Positions 42,974 through 55,205 of a DNA stretch of 64,000 nucleotides are shown here, piece by piece. The stretch is from Proales similis. Its lineage: Eukaryota > Rotifera > Eurotatoria > Ploima > Proalidae. Each line of letters begins with the position of its first letter. The first letter of the stretch is position 1. The notes beneath the pieces are model-generated. The model saw nothing but the letters and a program-made list of their open reading frames with translations, was not told where the DNA came from and did no database searches. The translations under genes and the position numbers were made by a program. Location: the NCBI GenBank assembly GCA_019059635.1, contig JAGVRJ010000004.1:2480001-2544000 (forward strand), in the 5' to 3' direction.

Positions 42974-44879
42974 ATGCGTTTTTGCAACACCGGCCGCAAG
43001 CCAGACAACCAAGAAAGAAGCAGACAGACAAGCAATTGCAATTATCAACACCAGATCATGATCCAATCAATAAAAAAAAAAAACATTGCCGACTACTAAA
43101 TCGTTACAATTCAATTGAGAAACGATTCTCAAGCGACGCTGACAACTGTTAAACTTGTGCCCTGTCATTTATTTATTTGTTCATAATTCCTGATGAAAGT
43201 GATAGAGAGAGAGAGAAAGAAAGAGAAACAAGCGAAAAGAAAAGAGGAAAATTGAAGCGACGAATAAAATTAGTCACCAGTCACAAAAAACTTTTTCGAA
43301 GCGCCAGTGGAATGTTGGCTAACATTCACTTAACTAATTGAGTCACGAGAGTTGACTTTCTGGACTTTTTCGGTAATTAAATTGGACAGAGTCTCTGATG
43401 CCCGCGCGGGCGGCTTGATCTCAGACACAAGCAAGGTTTTTTGGTGAGTAGAAAGTACCCGGTAGAAATCGGCCTCTACGGACTAGACTGCCAGAGATAG
43501 ACTTCCAAGGGCCGAGTTCAGATTCAAAAACGTGGTGAGGGAGGGAGACGCGCGACGAGTCGACGTTCTCTTTGTCTATCATGTTTCATCATGGCAATTG
43601 TGTTGCAATTCAATGAGAATAGATGTCTTTAAATTACGCCAAAGTCACATTTATTTAATCAATTAGACTCGCTTCATTGTTAGCTGCTCAACGGTGCGAT
43701 TAATACACTGGCAACCAAATAGAGCGCTGGTCTGCGATCTTATTAATAAATTAGAAAAGAAGAACGCATTTAGGGAAGCGATCTATTCTTTCGTGGCAAT
43801 AATCGTGAAAGCAGAATTAGTCGACTGAATTCAAAAGTGCTGGCAAAAAACGAAGAATATGGCGCGAACATAGAGCGAAGCCAAGTCAATCAAATGACGT
43901 ACGAGAGCGATTTGAGTTGAATTTTGGCTTTAATTATATTGTCAGTCGAGCAGGCAAGCAGACTGGCGGCCGGGTTGGCAGGCAAACTGAAGCCCACTCA
44001 ATTTTTTTCTTCTATTTTTCCTAAATATTTGCGCATGGCATCGAAACACCGATGCCATGGGTATGAATGATTAATTCTCGTCTATGCTCAATTTTACGAG
44101 TCTGGTCTAAGTTGGTTAGAAATTTCTGAGCGCATTTCGAGCTTTTTGTTGCTACGACTGTGCGCTTCTCGACTGCCTTGATCAGTGATTACCATCATCG
44201 TCACCGAGTTGAGCCTCCTGCTTAGATGGGAGTGGCGGTCGATGATCTAAATTTACTCGACTTGTGTGCATTGTTTATTTGAAAGGCGAAATGCGGCGTT
44301 TCTCGCACCCGTTCAAGCTATTTATTCGCTTATTTGCTTTTCGGTTGATTGAGCGACCGGCCAAACAAGGCGAAATGCAATTCACCAAGTACAAACAACA
44401 TGTCACTTGATACTTGCGTTTAAAAGTGAATAAAAAGTAAACACGCATCATTCATATTCAGCCTTGTGCAATTTTCGTCTACTACAACAAAAGTGCGCTT
44501 CACGCCTCTGCATTGATTATTGTCGCTGCTGCCGCCGCCGACGCCTTCTATCAAATCAAATAAATATCAAATCGATACGGGGCGAGACAAGTGCGACAAG
44601 CAAAGCGTTTGGAAACGTCGAGCCCTAAGCAGTGAGTTAATTACTGCTCGCCGTTTCTAACCATTGTTTATCTAGGCGATCATTGAACTCGCCTCATAAA
44701 CACCACGACCACCACCATGACTAGCCGGGCTTGAATTTCATTCATATCGGTGATGGACTGGACTGAGACTTGGCCACTTGAACGATTCGTCTAGCTTTTT
44801 TCTATTTATTCGATCACATGAGCGCAGTTGCAACGTACTAGTTCTCGTCTTGTACTTTAGACTACTTAGAAGCCAAAAG
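42974..44879. promoter_or_regulatory. 1.9-kb non-coding region upstream of the elevenin-like gene
   Basis: It begins with the 3' UTR of the esterase gene (A-run at 43072-43084), a GA-rich tract (43204-43250), then mostly unique AT-rich sequence with several GC-richer islands (43400-43560, 43940-44000, 44520-44560). No exon is supported. By position it is the regulatory region of the neuropeptide gene. Confidence 0.4.
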
Positions 44880-45302
44880 ATGATCGGATCGGATACAATT
44901 CAAGGCAAACGCCTGATCTGTGCGTTCGTTTTGATTGCCATAATCGGAAGCGCCCAGTGTTGGAAAAGAAATTTTGATGTCGAGCTGTTTTGCAGGTGAA
45001 CACCGAATGCTTGAGTCGGCGCTTATCTATTTTTAACTAGTTTTTATGCTGCAACCCACAGGGCCTATCCGCTGCACAAATACTGCATGGGCGCGTTTGC
45101 AGGCGGCGGAAAGAGAGCGATGCAGTCGTCAGAAGAAGACGAGAGTTCAATGAGCAGACCGGAGAAGGAAGAAGTTGGCGACAAGGAACTTGTGGAGCTA
45201 CTCGCTCTGAGCAAACTGCTTGCGGAGCAAGAGGCGCTGAGACAGCAGCGAGAGCGGCTCATTCAAATAATCGCCAACATGGACAATCAAAGACCAAGAT
45301 GA
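44880..45302 (+). CDS. Elevenin-like neuropeptide precursor
   Basis: Two exons (44880-44995, 45062-45302; 66-nt intron, phase 2) give a 118-residue prepropeptide. Signal peptide about 1-26 (AFVLIAIIGSAQC), a dibasic KR, then NFDVELFCRAYPLHKYCMGA, and FAGG before the amidation/cleavage site GKR. The mature peptide has C-R-x-Y-x5-C-x-G-x-x-A, with eight residues between the cysteines, the pattern I know for elevenin (Aplysia L11) peptides. The rest is an acidic spacer and a basic helix without further repeats, as in elevenin precursors. Elevenin acts through a GPCR in protostomes. The first CDS residue choice (MIGSDTIQGKR) is the nearest ATG before the signal peptide. Confidence 0.72.
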
Positions 45303-48300
45303 ACGAGTCGATGAGGAAAAAAAAATCTGGAAACAGCAAACAACTGCAGCAATATTGAAAAAATAGTAGAAAATTGATTGACAACCAAATGATTGACTAA
45401 TCGATCGGTTCAACAGCATTACCCATCGTAGACCCTATTTATTGCTTTGTTCATTCTCTTTTGTCTGCTTTTTATTATTCAATCAAATTCATGAAATAAA
45501 CAAACCCCGACCGGTTGTTGAGCCCAAAGGCTGACAATCGCTTGGCTTGCTTCATTAACAACAAATCGTTTTTTTTTCATCGTTCAATTTCTGCATTTCT
45601 CGTCGTTCAAATTGGTGAAATTGTCGCCTAAGTTTGTGTCAATTTGAGCGCAACAAGTGCTTATCAACAAGGCTGTAGGCCATTATCAATCAGAAGTGAA
45701 ATGCAACTTGGCCAAACTCAAAATTAAATACACTTAAGCGTTTTTAGGCTTGGCCTGCTTGACAAATGACCTTGACGATTGTTTGAGCGGAGGCAAATTT
45801 GATGCAAATTAGATTCAGCTATTGTTGAGGAGGCAAGAGAGAAAGTTAAATGGACAATTAGAGTTCTCATATATTTTGCCACTTTTTTTTTTTTATATGC
45901 CATTTGACCCGATTCAATTGAAATGCATTTTATCGTTGCACATGACCAGAATTAGATCGACGGCCACTCGAGCCGAGCAGCGTAAATAAATTAATAAAGA
46001 AAAGGCTCGAAAAAAAGACGAATTCGGCAGAGAAGGAAGGTGACGGCTTTATAGAACGAAGGCGGCGGCGGCGGCTCTGGCTTTGAAATCTCGTTTTACA
46101 GCCCCGAAACACTTCGAAGCGAAAAAGGGGACGCAAATTTCCAACCTAGAGCAATAAACTGAAACAAAGCCAACACGTGTGAGCAGAGAATTCAAAATGG
46201 CAAAAGAGTGGGCCTTAATTGTTGTTGGTTGATGTTGACGAGACTTTAAAACACAACAATCGTTCACTGGGCCTATCTCTTGTCTAAAATCTAAATCTGC
46301 TCTCAAAAGCTGATTCGGGCTCACCGCTCATCGTCGTTTAATTATTGCTTTTCAAATCGCTCGCCACTCATAAATGTCATCTGGTGCGCAAATACTCATC
46401 ACAATCGACTGCGCACGCCAAGTGCCAAGCAGTCCAAATCGGCTCGCGTTGAATTGGCCTTTCTTTTGTTGTCGCTTTTGCTTGTGCTCGTATTGGCCGC
46501 TCTCACTCGTTCGTTCGTTTTTTCTCGCATACAATTCTCACTCAGAGCGCATCTCTGGGCGCTTCTCATCAGTCGACTTTTTATTTCAGTCGATTTTGTC
46601 TTAAAGAACAACATGAACCTTGCCACATTTGAATGGAATTGTTACGGCCATCTAATTTAGGCGACGCGTTTTTGCCAAACAAACAAATCGCACAAGGCTG
46701 CTTAATTGGGCGTACCTGGCATTCAACAATGGGCGTTTGATAAGCTGCCCATTCAGACATTGCTCCCATTGGTTGTCGAGATAGCTGCTGCTTCGAGTGT
46801 GTAATTTTCCGCTTAAATGATTCAGTTTGCGTTCTCTTCTCACTCAAGCAAGTTCTCATCGACTACGACAAGTCGAACGCTCAGGCCTGACATACTTGCG
46901 CTTGCACTTGTGTGTGTGCGTGTGAGCGTGCGCACGAATTAGCGTAGATACCTAAAGAAAGAGAGAGAGAGAGAGAGAATCGAGCTCAATTTAAGGCGAT
47001 GGGAGTAGAGAGGCAGAGAGAAAGCCAAATTGAAAAGAGAGACAGAGGCGAGAGAAACAGAGAGAGAGGGAGTAAAAGAAGCTTATGGCTCTCATGCTTG
47101 CCTTAAGATCGATCGCCATTTCTTCTCCTAAATTTCAATCATTTTATTTACGCATGCATTGGCCTCTTCTTTCATTCGACTTACGTAATTAATCATTTAG
47201 AAAAAGTTAATCAAAAGCCATCTGAAAATGGCTCGGCTCTGACTGATCTTTGTCTTTTGGTCTAATTCGCCGACTTGTATTTTGCTCATCAAATACCTTG
47301 CATAGCATAGGCAGTCGCAGCAGCATTGAAGAAGCTGAGAGTGAAAAATTTACGAAAGCATTATCTTCGAGGAGGCGAGAAGAAGAGCGCGCAATTAGAA
47401 CAAGGCCTCGCCAAAATGTTTTCTGCGATTGATCATGCAAAGGTCAAAGCCATTTGGCCAGTTGAGTCCTAATTTCTAAATGTATTTGTTTACTATCATG
47501 GTCTTGATGATGATTGCCATCAGCATTGAGGCAATTACTCGAATTATGGCTGAAGAAAAAGGCAGCCGGCCCTGCCGAGGTGTGAAAGAGCTCTGATTTC
47601 AACTTGAAATAAAAAAAAAAAATACTCGCCTCATTCTGTCTATTTTGGCTGAGTTGAGAGCGCGTGTGTGTCTGCGTGTTTGTGTGCGTGTGTGCGCGTT
47701 TGTGTGGTCAACAAAGCCGCATTCAAGTCGGGCGCCGTTCGAAAAAGGCTTCAAGCTGCATAGGCTTACGCGTGCTGAGAGAGACGAGGGCGCTAGCTAA
47801 TCGTATTTAGCTTTGCTCTCTGTTCAATTTCTTAGCACTGCAGTGCGGCGCCGCATCAGCCACAAGCCGCTCGCTTTTGCATACACACGCCGCACCTCAC
47901 CCACATACGTGCTTTAGAGTCCACTCGGCAGCCCTTTCCTTTTTCGCCAAATTTACCATGTCCGATTGAATGTAATTAACTAATTCTAAGCCAAATAGCT
48001 TTTAATCTCATAATCCTCTTGGTCACTTGGACGCTTCCGACACTGGAAAAAAAAACACACCAAAACATAAATATAAACATTGCGCGCGCGAGAGGAGTGC
48101 TCTCGTACGACTGGGTGTGCACAAGCGCTTTTATGACAACTTGACGCTCTAATTCAATCATTCTTTGCCTCTCTCGGTGCACTCTGGCAGTGCGCCGCCA
48201 CCTCTCTTTCTCTCTCTCTCATCATCATCATTAGCGACCAAGTCCCTGCAGCTTGGTCAACTCAATTCGATTGTCCACTGGTGCATGAACTTGACGCTTT

Positions 48301-48449
48301 TCTCTTCATTTGTATTTCAATTCTCTTAGATTTTGCAAATCAGAACTCGCTGGTTCGCCTAAAGCCAATCGAGTGCGGCTTGCTATTTTGCTTTGTATTT
48401 GAAACTTTTTATCTTGCTGTTGTTCTTTTGCGCAATCTGACGCAGCATC
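45303..48449. promoter_or_regulatory. 3.1-kb non-coding region with GA, GT and CT microsatellites
   Basis: No coding exon is supported on either strand; open frames are short and of low complexity. It contains a poly-T (45883-45895), GA repeats (46958-46978 and 47030-47075), a GT/TG-rich tract (47660-47705) and CT repeats (48205-48225). It separates the elevenin-like gene from the 543-residue gene and is one of the longest gaps in the window. Confidence 0.45.
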
Positions 48450-50199
48450 ATGGGCAAACGAAAGAAGGAAATCGAAAGATCTCAAGCAAACAACGCGGCT
48501 CGACTGCCGTTGAAAATCGTCCAGAACGAAGAGAGACTGACCATCAACTTGATTCGAAAAGCATCGGACCAAGACAGCAGCAGAGCTTCTGACCGAGAGT
48601 CGAGCTGTGATGGTCAAACGCGGAAAAAGTCAAGCTGCTTCGCCTGCTTGTTCAAACGTGAGCAGTCTTCTAGTCGACCGGACTCGGGCAAAAGAGGCAA
48701 TCGAAAACAACGAACCGAATCGTGCATGAGGGCCCAGCGAGTAGACATCTGCACTCGGCCAGTTCTCACCGAACGAGTCCAAGAGACGCCCACACAGTCG
48801 AGTAAATGGGCAGACGATTCACTCGAGCAGTTGAGTCAATCGCTGCGCGAGCTCATGTACAGCTCTCTGCGTCGGAGTAAGCATCGGCTGCAGAGTTCGC
48901 TCATCTCCGATTCGGAAGGCACCTCTCAGTTGGCTGTGACCAACTACAACGAGAAACTGGACGCGCTCAAGGCCGAGATCGAGCGAACCATGCAGGAGAT
49001 AAACAAATTTAAAAGACGAGCGAACCGCAGCAGTAAGCGAGAGCTGGTCGACAAGGCGGTCAACACAGAGCTCAGCATGGTGCGATCTTTTCAAAACTGC
49101 GTCGACTTGTCGCTAGCGCACACGACGCTGGACGTTGAGCCTTCAAGCAGCAACTCGGTTTACTCGAAAAATTCGAATAGCAAATGCTTCAAGCCGATCA
49201 GAGACTCCAAACCGGTGGTGGAGAGTCCAAGCACCGATGACCAGCTAACGACCACTTCCACATCCTACAGGCTGCACGCCCTTCCTGCACTGTCGTACGT
49301 GCGTGCGAGCTGGACAGAGGCCGACGAGCCAGACGACGCCAGCCTTCTACTTGACGACTACAGTGACAATGTGTTTCGTAAGATATTCGAGCGACGCGAC
49401 CTCTGGCTTACCAGCGATGGCACCGATGATCTCACTAGTCCAACAAGCTCGTTGGACAGCTGCGCTGAGCAGACCTGTCTGCTTGAACGGCAGCGAGCAA
49501 TCGACTTTACTCGTTTCAATCGGTCTCGTCGAGAGCCAGCGACGGCGCTCAGACGAAGCAATCCCTATCATCTAGCTTACAAGCAATCGAAGCCCCAACT
49601 TCAGCAGCCGTCATTAGACGTCTACTGTCGGCCTTACCAAAACGAACAAACGAGCAAGTTTGAGATGTACGATTTGAAAAAAATCGACTCGAGCGACAGT
49701 GAGTTTGACATGTCTCATCTACGATCTCGTTCGATCAATGCATGCGCCAAGCAAAGCTCAGCTCGATCCCAACAGCAGCAGCAGCATCAGTTGCAGCGGG
49801 TAGGTTTTTTGTTGCGCCAACGCAGTCGATCAATCTTAGAGACTTGACATGAAAAACTAGCGGAAAAACGATGGCATTCAGATAAAGAGCAAAAATGGGA
49901 GTCAAGTTAGAGAAAAGTCGCCGATTCGATTTCCGACAACGTTCGACACATCTTGTGCAAGTCGCGTGGCCTGGATGCGACCACCTGAGCAGGTGAGCGC
50001 ACGCAAGCTGGAAGCCATAAGTCACAAGGAACCAAACAAGTACTACATCCACTTCCCGGCGAGTTCGAGTCAAACTGAGCCGAGCTCGAATCCCTCTTCT
50101 TCGAGCACAATTCTGGACGATGCGGCCGCTCGGTACAATCAAAGTGGCGAGGAATGCGCTCAATCGGTGGTTATGCTCAATGCTTACAAGCTGCCCTGA
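48450..50199 (+). CDS. Uncharacterised Ser/Arg-rich 543-residue protein
   Basis: Two exons (48450-49799, 49918-50199) join in frame across a 118-nt intron. I do not recognise it. The N-terminus is basic and polar with a Cys patch (KSSCFACLFKRE) that might be lipid-modified. A coiled-coil segment lies near residues 165-195 (YNEKLDALKAEIERTMQEIN). The rest is Ser/Asp/Arg-rich and probably disordered, with a Gln/His run (QQQQQHQLQR) at the end of exon 1. The last exon has a more conserved-looking stretch (KLEAISHKEPNKYYIHFPAS) and ends VVMLNAYKLP. There is no signal peptide or membrane helix. Strong codon regularity over 450 codons supports it as real. Confidence 0.72.
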
Positions 50200-51406
50200 A
50201 TCTCTTCACTTCTCTTCTTCTTGGGTCCAGTTTGTCTGCTCTTTCTGAGTTTTTATCAAAATTCAATCAAGAACACTCTCAGTTCGTATCGGTGCTTTGT
50301 TTTCGCTTGGTTTACATTTGAAAATAGTTTTTCTCCTCCCCGATAGATGCGATGCAATAAAATTTAAAGGCACTCAGCACTTGATTTACTCAAGGTCGAG
50401 CAGTGTCAAGCAATCGAGTGGACCTGCCGACATTGGTCATGCAGAGCGATGTCCATTCGAGTGCTTCTTTCTGCCTGTGTTTGCGCTATGTTCGTTCTAA
50501 TAATAACCAACATAATGATGAGAATAGTAAATAAATAATTACAAAAATCATGGCAAAATATGAAGGAAATTTATGAATAATTATATAAACGGAGAGGAAA
50601 AGTTGGAGATGTAATACTCGTCTATATACTCTAACACTACACACCACACACACACGCAGACTGAGAGAGGAAAAAAGAAAGAGAGAAAGAGAGAGAGAGA
50701 GAAAAGGAGAAATACACTCACCAACATACGCCGAACTCACATTCTGCATTCGCGTCTACATTTCAAGTCCAGCACAATCGATTCGGACTCGTCCAATGTT
50801 TTCCTCTTTGCCTCTTGCCATTCATTGGCGCGCTTCAGATTCGCTTTGTCGCCATGGAATTTATAAATTTTACTTTTTAATTGTTTTTTTTGTCCCCTTC
50901 AAAATTGAATTTCCTCGACCGAGTGCTGCGATCGATTAATTATTTGCAACTTGCGATCATCATAAGCATAATTATATGAATGACCACAAAAGTGTGTCTC
51001 TCTGTTGAATTGAGATAATCCGGCACCGCAGCCGACTGCCGCTTCAAAACAGAGCCCCTTACACGCACACACGCACACATACTCACTCACTCACTCACTC
51101 ACTCACTCACTCACTCACTCACTCACTCACTCACACACGCATACATAGAACTACGCGCCAACACAAATATATTCATAATTCTTCTCATCATAATATTCTG
51201 CTTGATCCTATTGACTAATGGCCGCCTGTGTCTGTGTATTACAGAGTATGATAAATAGGTGATTAGGAGACAAAGATCTTTGAGCGAGGAATATTTGCAA
51301 GTTGAAAGAGGCCAAGAGTTACCGAATCGGGAGGCGCGTTCCAGCAGAAACGAGTCAGAACGAAAGAAAAGAATTATTTTTTATTTCTCAATTTTAATTC
51401 ACAAAT
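50200..51406. other. 1.2-kb spacer with purine and ACTC microsatellites
   Basis: Contains the 3' UTR of the unknown gene, a GA-rich tract at 50664-50710, and an (ACTC)n run at 51081-51133. No exon is supported. The 3' part must include the promoter of the BAZ2-like gene. Confidence 0.5.
51081..51133. repeat. (ACTC)n tetranucleotide microsatellite
   Basis: Thirteen consecutive perfect ACTC units flanked by CA-rich sequence (51061-51080 and 51134-51145). Confidence 0.95.
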
Positions 51407-54400
51407 ATGAATATTCCGTCAACGTCAAACGGGGAGGCGGGTGCCAACGTGCTCGCATCGTTGATGTCCGCGGCCGCCGCAATGTTTCCACTTCTCACCC
51501 AAACAAGCGCACCGGCCGGTCAAATAAACAATTTAAGCGACGCCCTCAAGCATATAATCGAGCAGCAATCGTCGCCCGACCGACCAGGACTCAACGAGCA
51601 GATCTGTCGTGAGCTATTGTTGTTGAACGCGTTGCTCAACGGCAGTCCAAATCAAAGTGTTGTGGCCGGTCCCTCTGCCGAGCCCGAATGTGCTCCCACA
51701 CAGCCGTCAGATATTGAGGCTAAAGTTCGCTTTCCTCTCAGCAACTCGTAAGCGCACGCCGTTCCCTCTACTCGGCTTCTTTCGTCTCATCTCTCTATCT
51801 AGCTGGAGGAGAGAGCATCTTGTCAGGGAAATCACTAAAAACGGAGTGAGAGCCGAAATAATCTACAGATCGCCGTGTGGCAAGAGACTGCGCTCATTTC
51901 AAGAAATCGAAAAGGTAACCGTTCACTTTGCTGCCGACTTTTTGCCTTGTCTCACTCTGAGCGCAGTATTTGACCAAAAATCGACACAAATTCGGCAACC
52001 ACATGTACACGCGGGAGAACTTTTCGTTCAGCTGCCGACTCTTGATCGGCACCTACCTGATGCCCAAGGTAACGCTCCTTTCTTAGCCTCCTTTCTTACT
52101 GACCGTACTTAGAATTCGTCAAAGGACGGCAAATACGAGGTGCTGAGCGAGAGAGACATGTTGAACAGAATTCGCCAATTGAACCCGTATTACAGAGGCC
52201 GCACGGCGCAAGTCTCCGACGATCGCTCGACCGGTTCGTTTGAACTGGGCCGAAAAAAGGCGAGCAGCACAAGCAACAGTTTGACAGGCGCGGACGAGAC
52301 CAAGCCTCCGACTCCGCCGAATGCCGCTGCTCATTTCGACCAGGTCGAGCTGAGGAGAAAAGAGAAATATTTGGACCGAGAGCGAAAGAGTCGCCTCAAA
52401 TGGTTCGAGTACATATTGAGTCGAGAACGCAACGGTCTCCAGTCAAACAGCAGCCTGAACAACGGCGCGGACGCCAAGCCGTTTGTGGTTGTCGACGACA
52501 TGCAAGAAAAGCATGCGGTCGAAATGCCTCGGATGGCATCGTTTGAATGCGAATGGCTGGCCGATGCGCTTCAAGTGCTCGAGTTTGTTCGAACGTTCGG
52601 AGCGCGAATCGCCGAGTGGATGTCGAGCAACGATCGATTCGACAGCATTACGGCCACAATTGACGAATTGGCCAAGGTTCTACGCGGCGAAGGAAGCGAG
52701 AGGCAAAAGCGCGAGCTGAATCAGCTTGTTCAGCTGATGGTTAGAATGGCGCAGAAAAACGCCAAGGTCACATGGCCCGGCGCTTCAGGAATAGGCATGG
52801 ACTCTCGTCTCGACTCACTCGAATGCAATGAGAGCACGTACAGTGAAATTCTGCGTCTCTACCTGGTGCGTTCGCGTCAGCATCTGACCGAGAGCAAAAT
52901 GCAAACAGTGAGCAGTCTATTGGACAAGCTGAGCAAAATGATCAGCTGCCTTGAGAGGGGCTCGTTCGAGCAGTGCTCGGCCGGCGAGAAGGCGGCCATT
53001 CTGGCGTTTGTATGCGACGAGCTGCTTCAAGCCGAAGGGGACGAAGGCGGCCTCTCGCTTGCCTCGCACGTCGACCAGTCTATGGAGCGGTTGGCCGAGC
53101 TGCGCAAAGAAAGCTGGACCATGGACGGCGAAATAAGACGCAAAGGCCAAAGCGACGAGATGCTCTCGCGTCGCAATCAACTGAGCCAGAGCTTTGACGA
53201 CTGCATGCGCAACATTCGCGCCGGCCAGCATTTGGGCCAGGACCGTTACATGCGTCACTACTGGAATCTGGCCTCAAGTGGCGGCATTCTGTTGCACGGC
53301 GGCGTCTCAGACAAGCCCGAGAATGAAATTGAATGCCTAATGAACGACATGCTGTCGGCTGTGGAGAAACGCTGTCAGTCGTCGGCCACCTTGAACAAGT
53401 ACGCTCACTTGATCAGACGAACAAGTGACAGTGACGCGTTTCAGCTCGAATTCGATTATCAACACACGGACGCCATAGGCCTCACATTCAAAGAGATCGA
53501 AGTTCTAGTCATGAACGAGACACAGTTTGAGCTGCCTCGGCCAATTCCAACTGAATTCTGTTCGCAGTCTAAATGGTGGAGCTGTGACTCGGCCGAACAG
53601 CTGGCCAAGGTGTCGGCCTGTCTGGGCAAGCGAGGATTTCGAGAACGAGCTCTGGGCCGTGCTCTCAGCCGACTGAGTCTGTCCAAACAGCAGGAAATGT
53701 TCAATAGACTCGGCGAGCAGCTCAGCGATCCGGACGCGTTGAGCGCGCCGGAGACGCGCAGCAACAGTCGACTCGAGTCCAACAGGCTGCTCAAGCAGCT
53801 CTATTCGCTTGAAGATCGCTGCCTGAGTGCGAATCTCTCATTGCCCATGGATCAGCAGAGGCAGTATGACATGTCCGATGTGGTCGAGTACACCAAGCGA
53901 CGTCTTCTTGAGATGGAGAGGCGCTTCGACAGACGCTACCTGACACCTCCGTTTGTGAGTAGACGACGCTTGCCTCCCGAACTAGGCCTCGAGCTCGAGT
54001 CCAACAAGAGCCGAAAGAGTTTGATTGCCGCGGTTCGCTCGGCGCTAGAATCGTCCGACTCTGTGTCGGATGAGTTGCAAAATTGGCGCTCGCTCGTTAC
54101 AAACGCCACATCTTCCGCTCAGCTCGCCATATTGATCAACGAGCTGGCCAAGCACATCGCCTGGCACAAGTCAATAATGAAAGTTATTTGTCAGATTTGC
54201 AACTGCGACGACGACGAAGATCAACTGCTCCTGTGCGATTTCTGCGACTGCGGCTTTCACACGCAATGTCTGCGGCCGGCACTAAAAACGTGAGTAGCGC
54301 TGCGACGTCGTTTTGATCAGAAAAAAACATCGTTTTGCCTGGTTTCTAGAATACCGGACGGCGACTGGTTCTGCTACATTTGCATAAGCAAGATCTTGAA

Positions 54401-55205
54401 CGACCTGAAAATTTGCTGCGTGTGCGGCGGCAGCGAAGAAGAGGAGGCCAACGAGATGAACAAGTGCGACAAGTGCGACAAGCTGTTCCATTCGGACTGC
54501 ATGCCCAACGCCAAGTACTTCAAGACCACACTGAAATGGCACTGCCTCAACTGCCACTACACAAAAGCCAAGTCGCTAATGATCAAAAGCGCCGAGTTGT
54601 CCAAAAAGCGTCTGTCGAGCAAATCAAAAGGCAAATGCGACTCTGAACGCCAAATGGCGCTTAAACGCAAGCTCACTCGGCCAAGCAGAGATGAGGCAAG
54701 CAAAAAAGTCCGAATCGGCCAAAGAAAGCCAGTTGAACAGCGACGAGTGTCGGCTGCTGCGAGTGCTGCTAGTCGAACTCGTCTGATTTCGGCCTCCAAA
54801 TCAAAAGCCGCGTCCAAGAGCGCAGGCAGCAAAGCGACCACATTTAAGAGTCTGAATGGAAAGCGAGCTAAAGCGCCCAAAGTGAATCTCGATCAAGATT
54901 TGAGCAAATGCCGCACCATTCTGAGCGAGCTGTGTCGAAACGACAGCTCACGTCACTTCATGCAGAAAGTGAATGGCAGCGAGTACCCGGACTACTACGA
55001 GGTGGTCAGCGAGCCCATGGACCTGGAAACAATCAAGCAAAAACTGAACGAGAAGAAATACAAGTCAAAAGAAGAGTTCGCCTACGATTGCCGCCTCGTG
55101 TTTGACAATTGTGAATTTTACAACGAAGACGAGAGCACCATCGGCCGCGCGGGCACCAGACTCCGCGCCCTGTTTGAAACAAAGTGGTTGCGAATGTTCG
55201 ACTAA
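51407..55205 (+). CDS. BAZ2: BAZ2-like chromatin remodelling subunit (TAM/MBD-DDT-WHIM-PHD-PHD-bromodomain)
   Basis: Five exons (51407-51747, 51803-51914, 51967-52068, 52113-54289, 54350-55205) join in frame to 1195 residues. Domains in order: TAM/MBD at ~114-190 (RAEIIYRSPCGKRLRSF); a basic coiled helix; DDT at ~325-385 (FECEWLADALQVLEFVRTFG); WHIM at ~560 (DRYMRHYWNLASSGGILLHG); PHD1 at ~875-925 (CQICNCDDDEDQLLLCDFCD); PHD2 at ~930-985 (CCVCGGSEEEEANEMNKCDK); a Lys/Ser-rich linker; and a C-terminal bromodomain (~1095-1190, YPDYYEVVSEPMDLETIKQK). This is the order of BAZ2A/BAZ2B, accessory subunits of ISWI remodellers (NoRC for BAZ2A). BAZ2 proteins have one PHD; the second zinc finger here is an extra. 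Shorter than human BAZ2A (1905). Confidence 0.92.

Noticed and set aside
45930..46860. Several overlapping open frames on both strands
   Set aside because: Short, mutually inconsistent, Ser/Arg-rich and without splice support.
50640..51146. Repeats considered as a CRISPR or satellite array
   Set aside because: They are simple microsatellites (GA, CA, ACTC) with no spacer structure in an animal genome.
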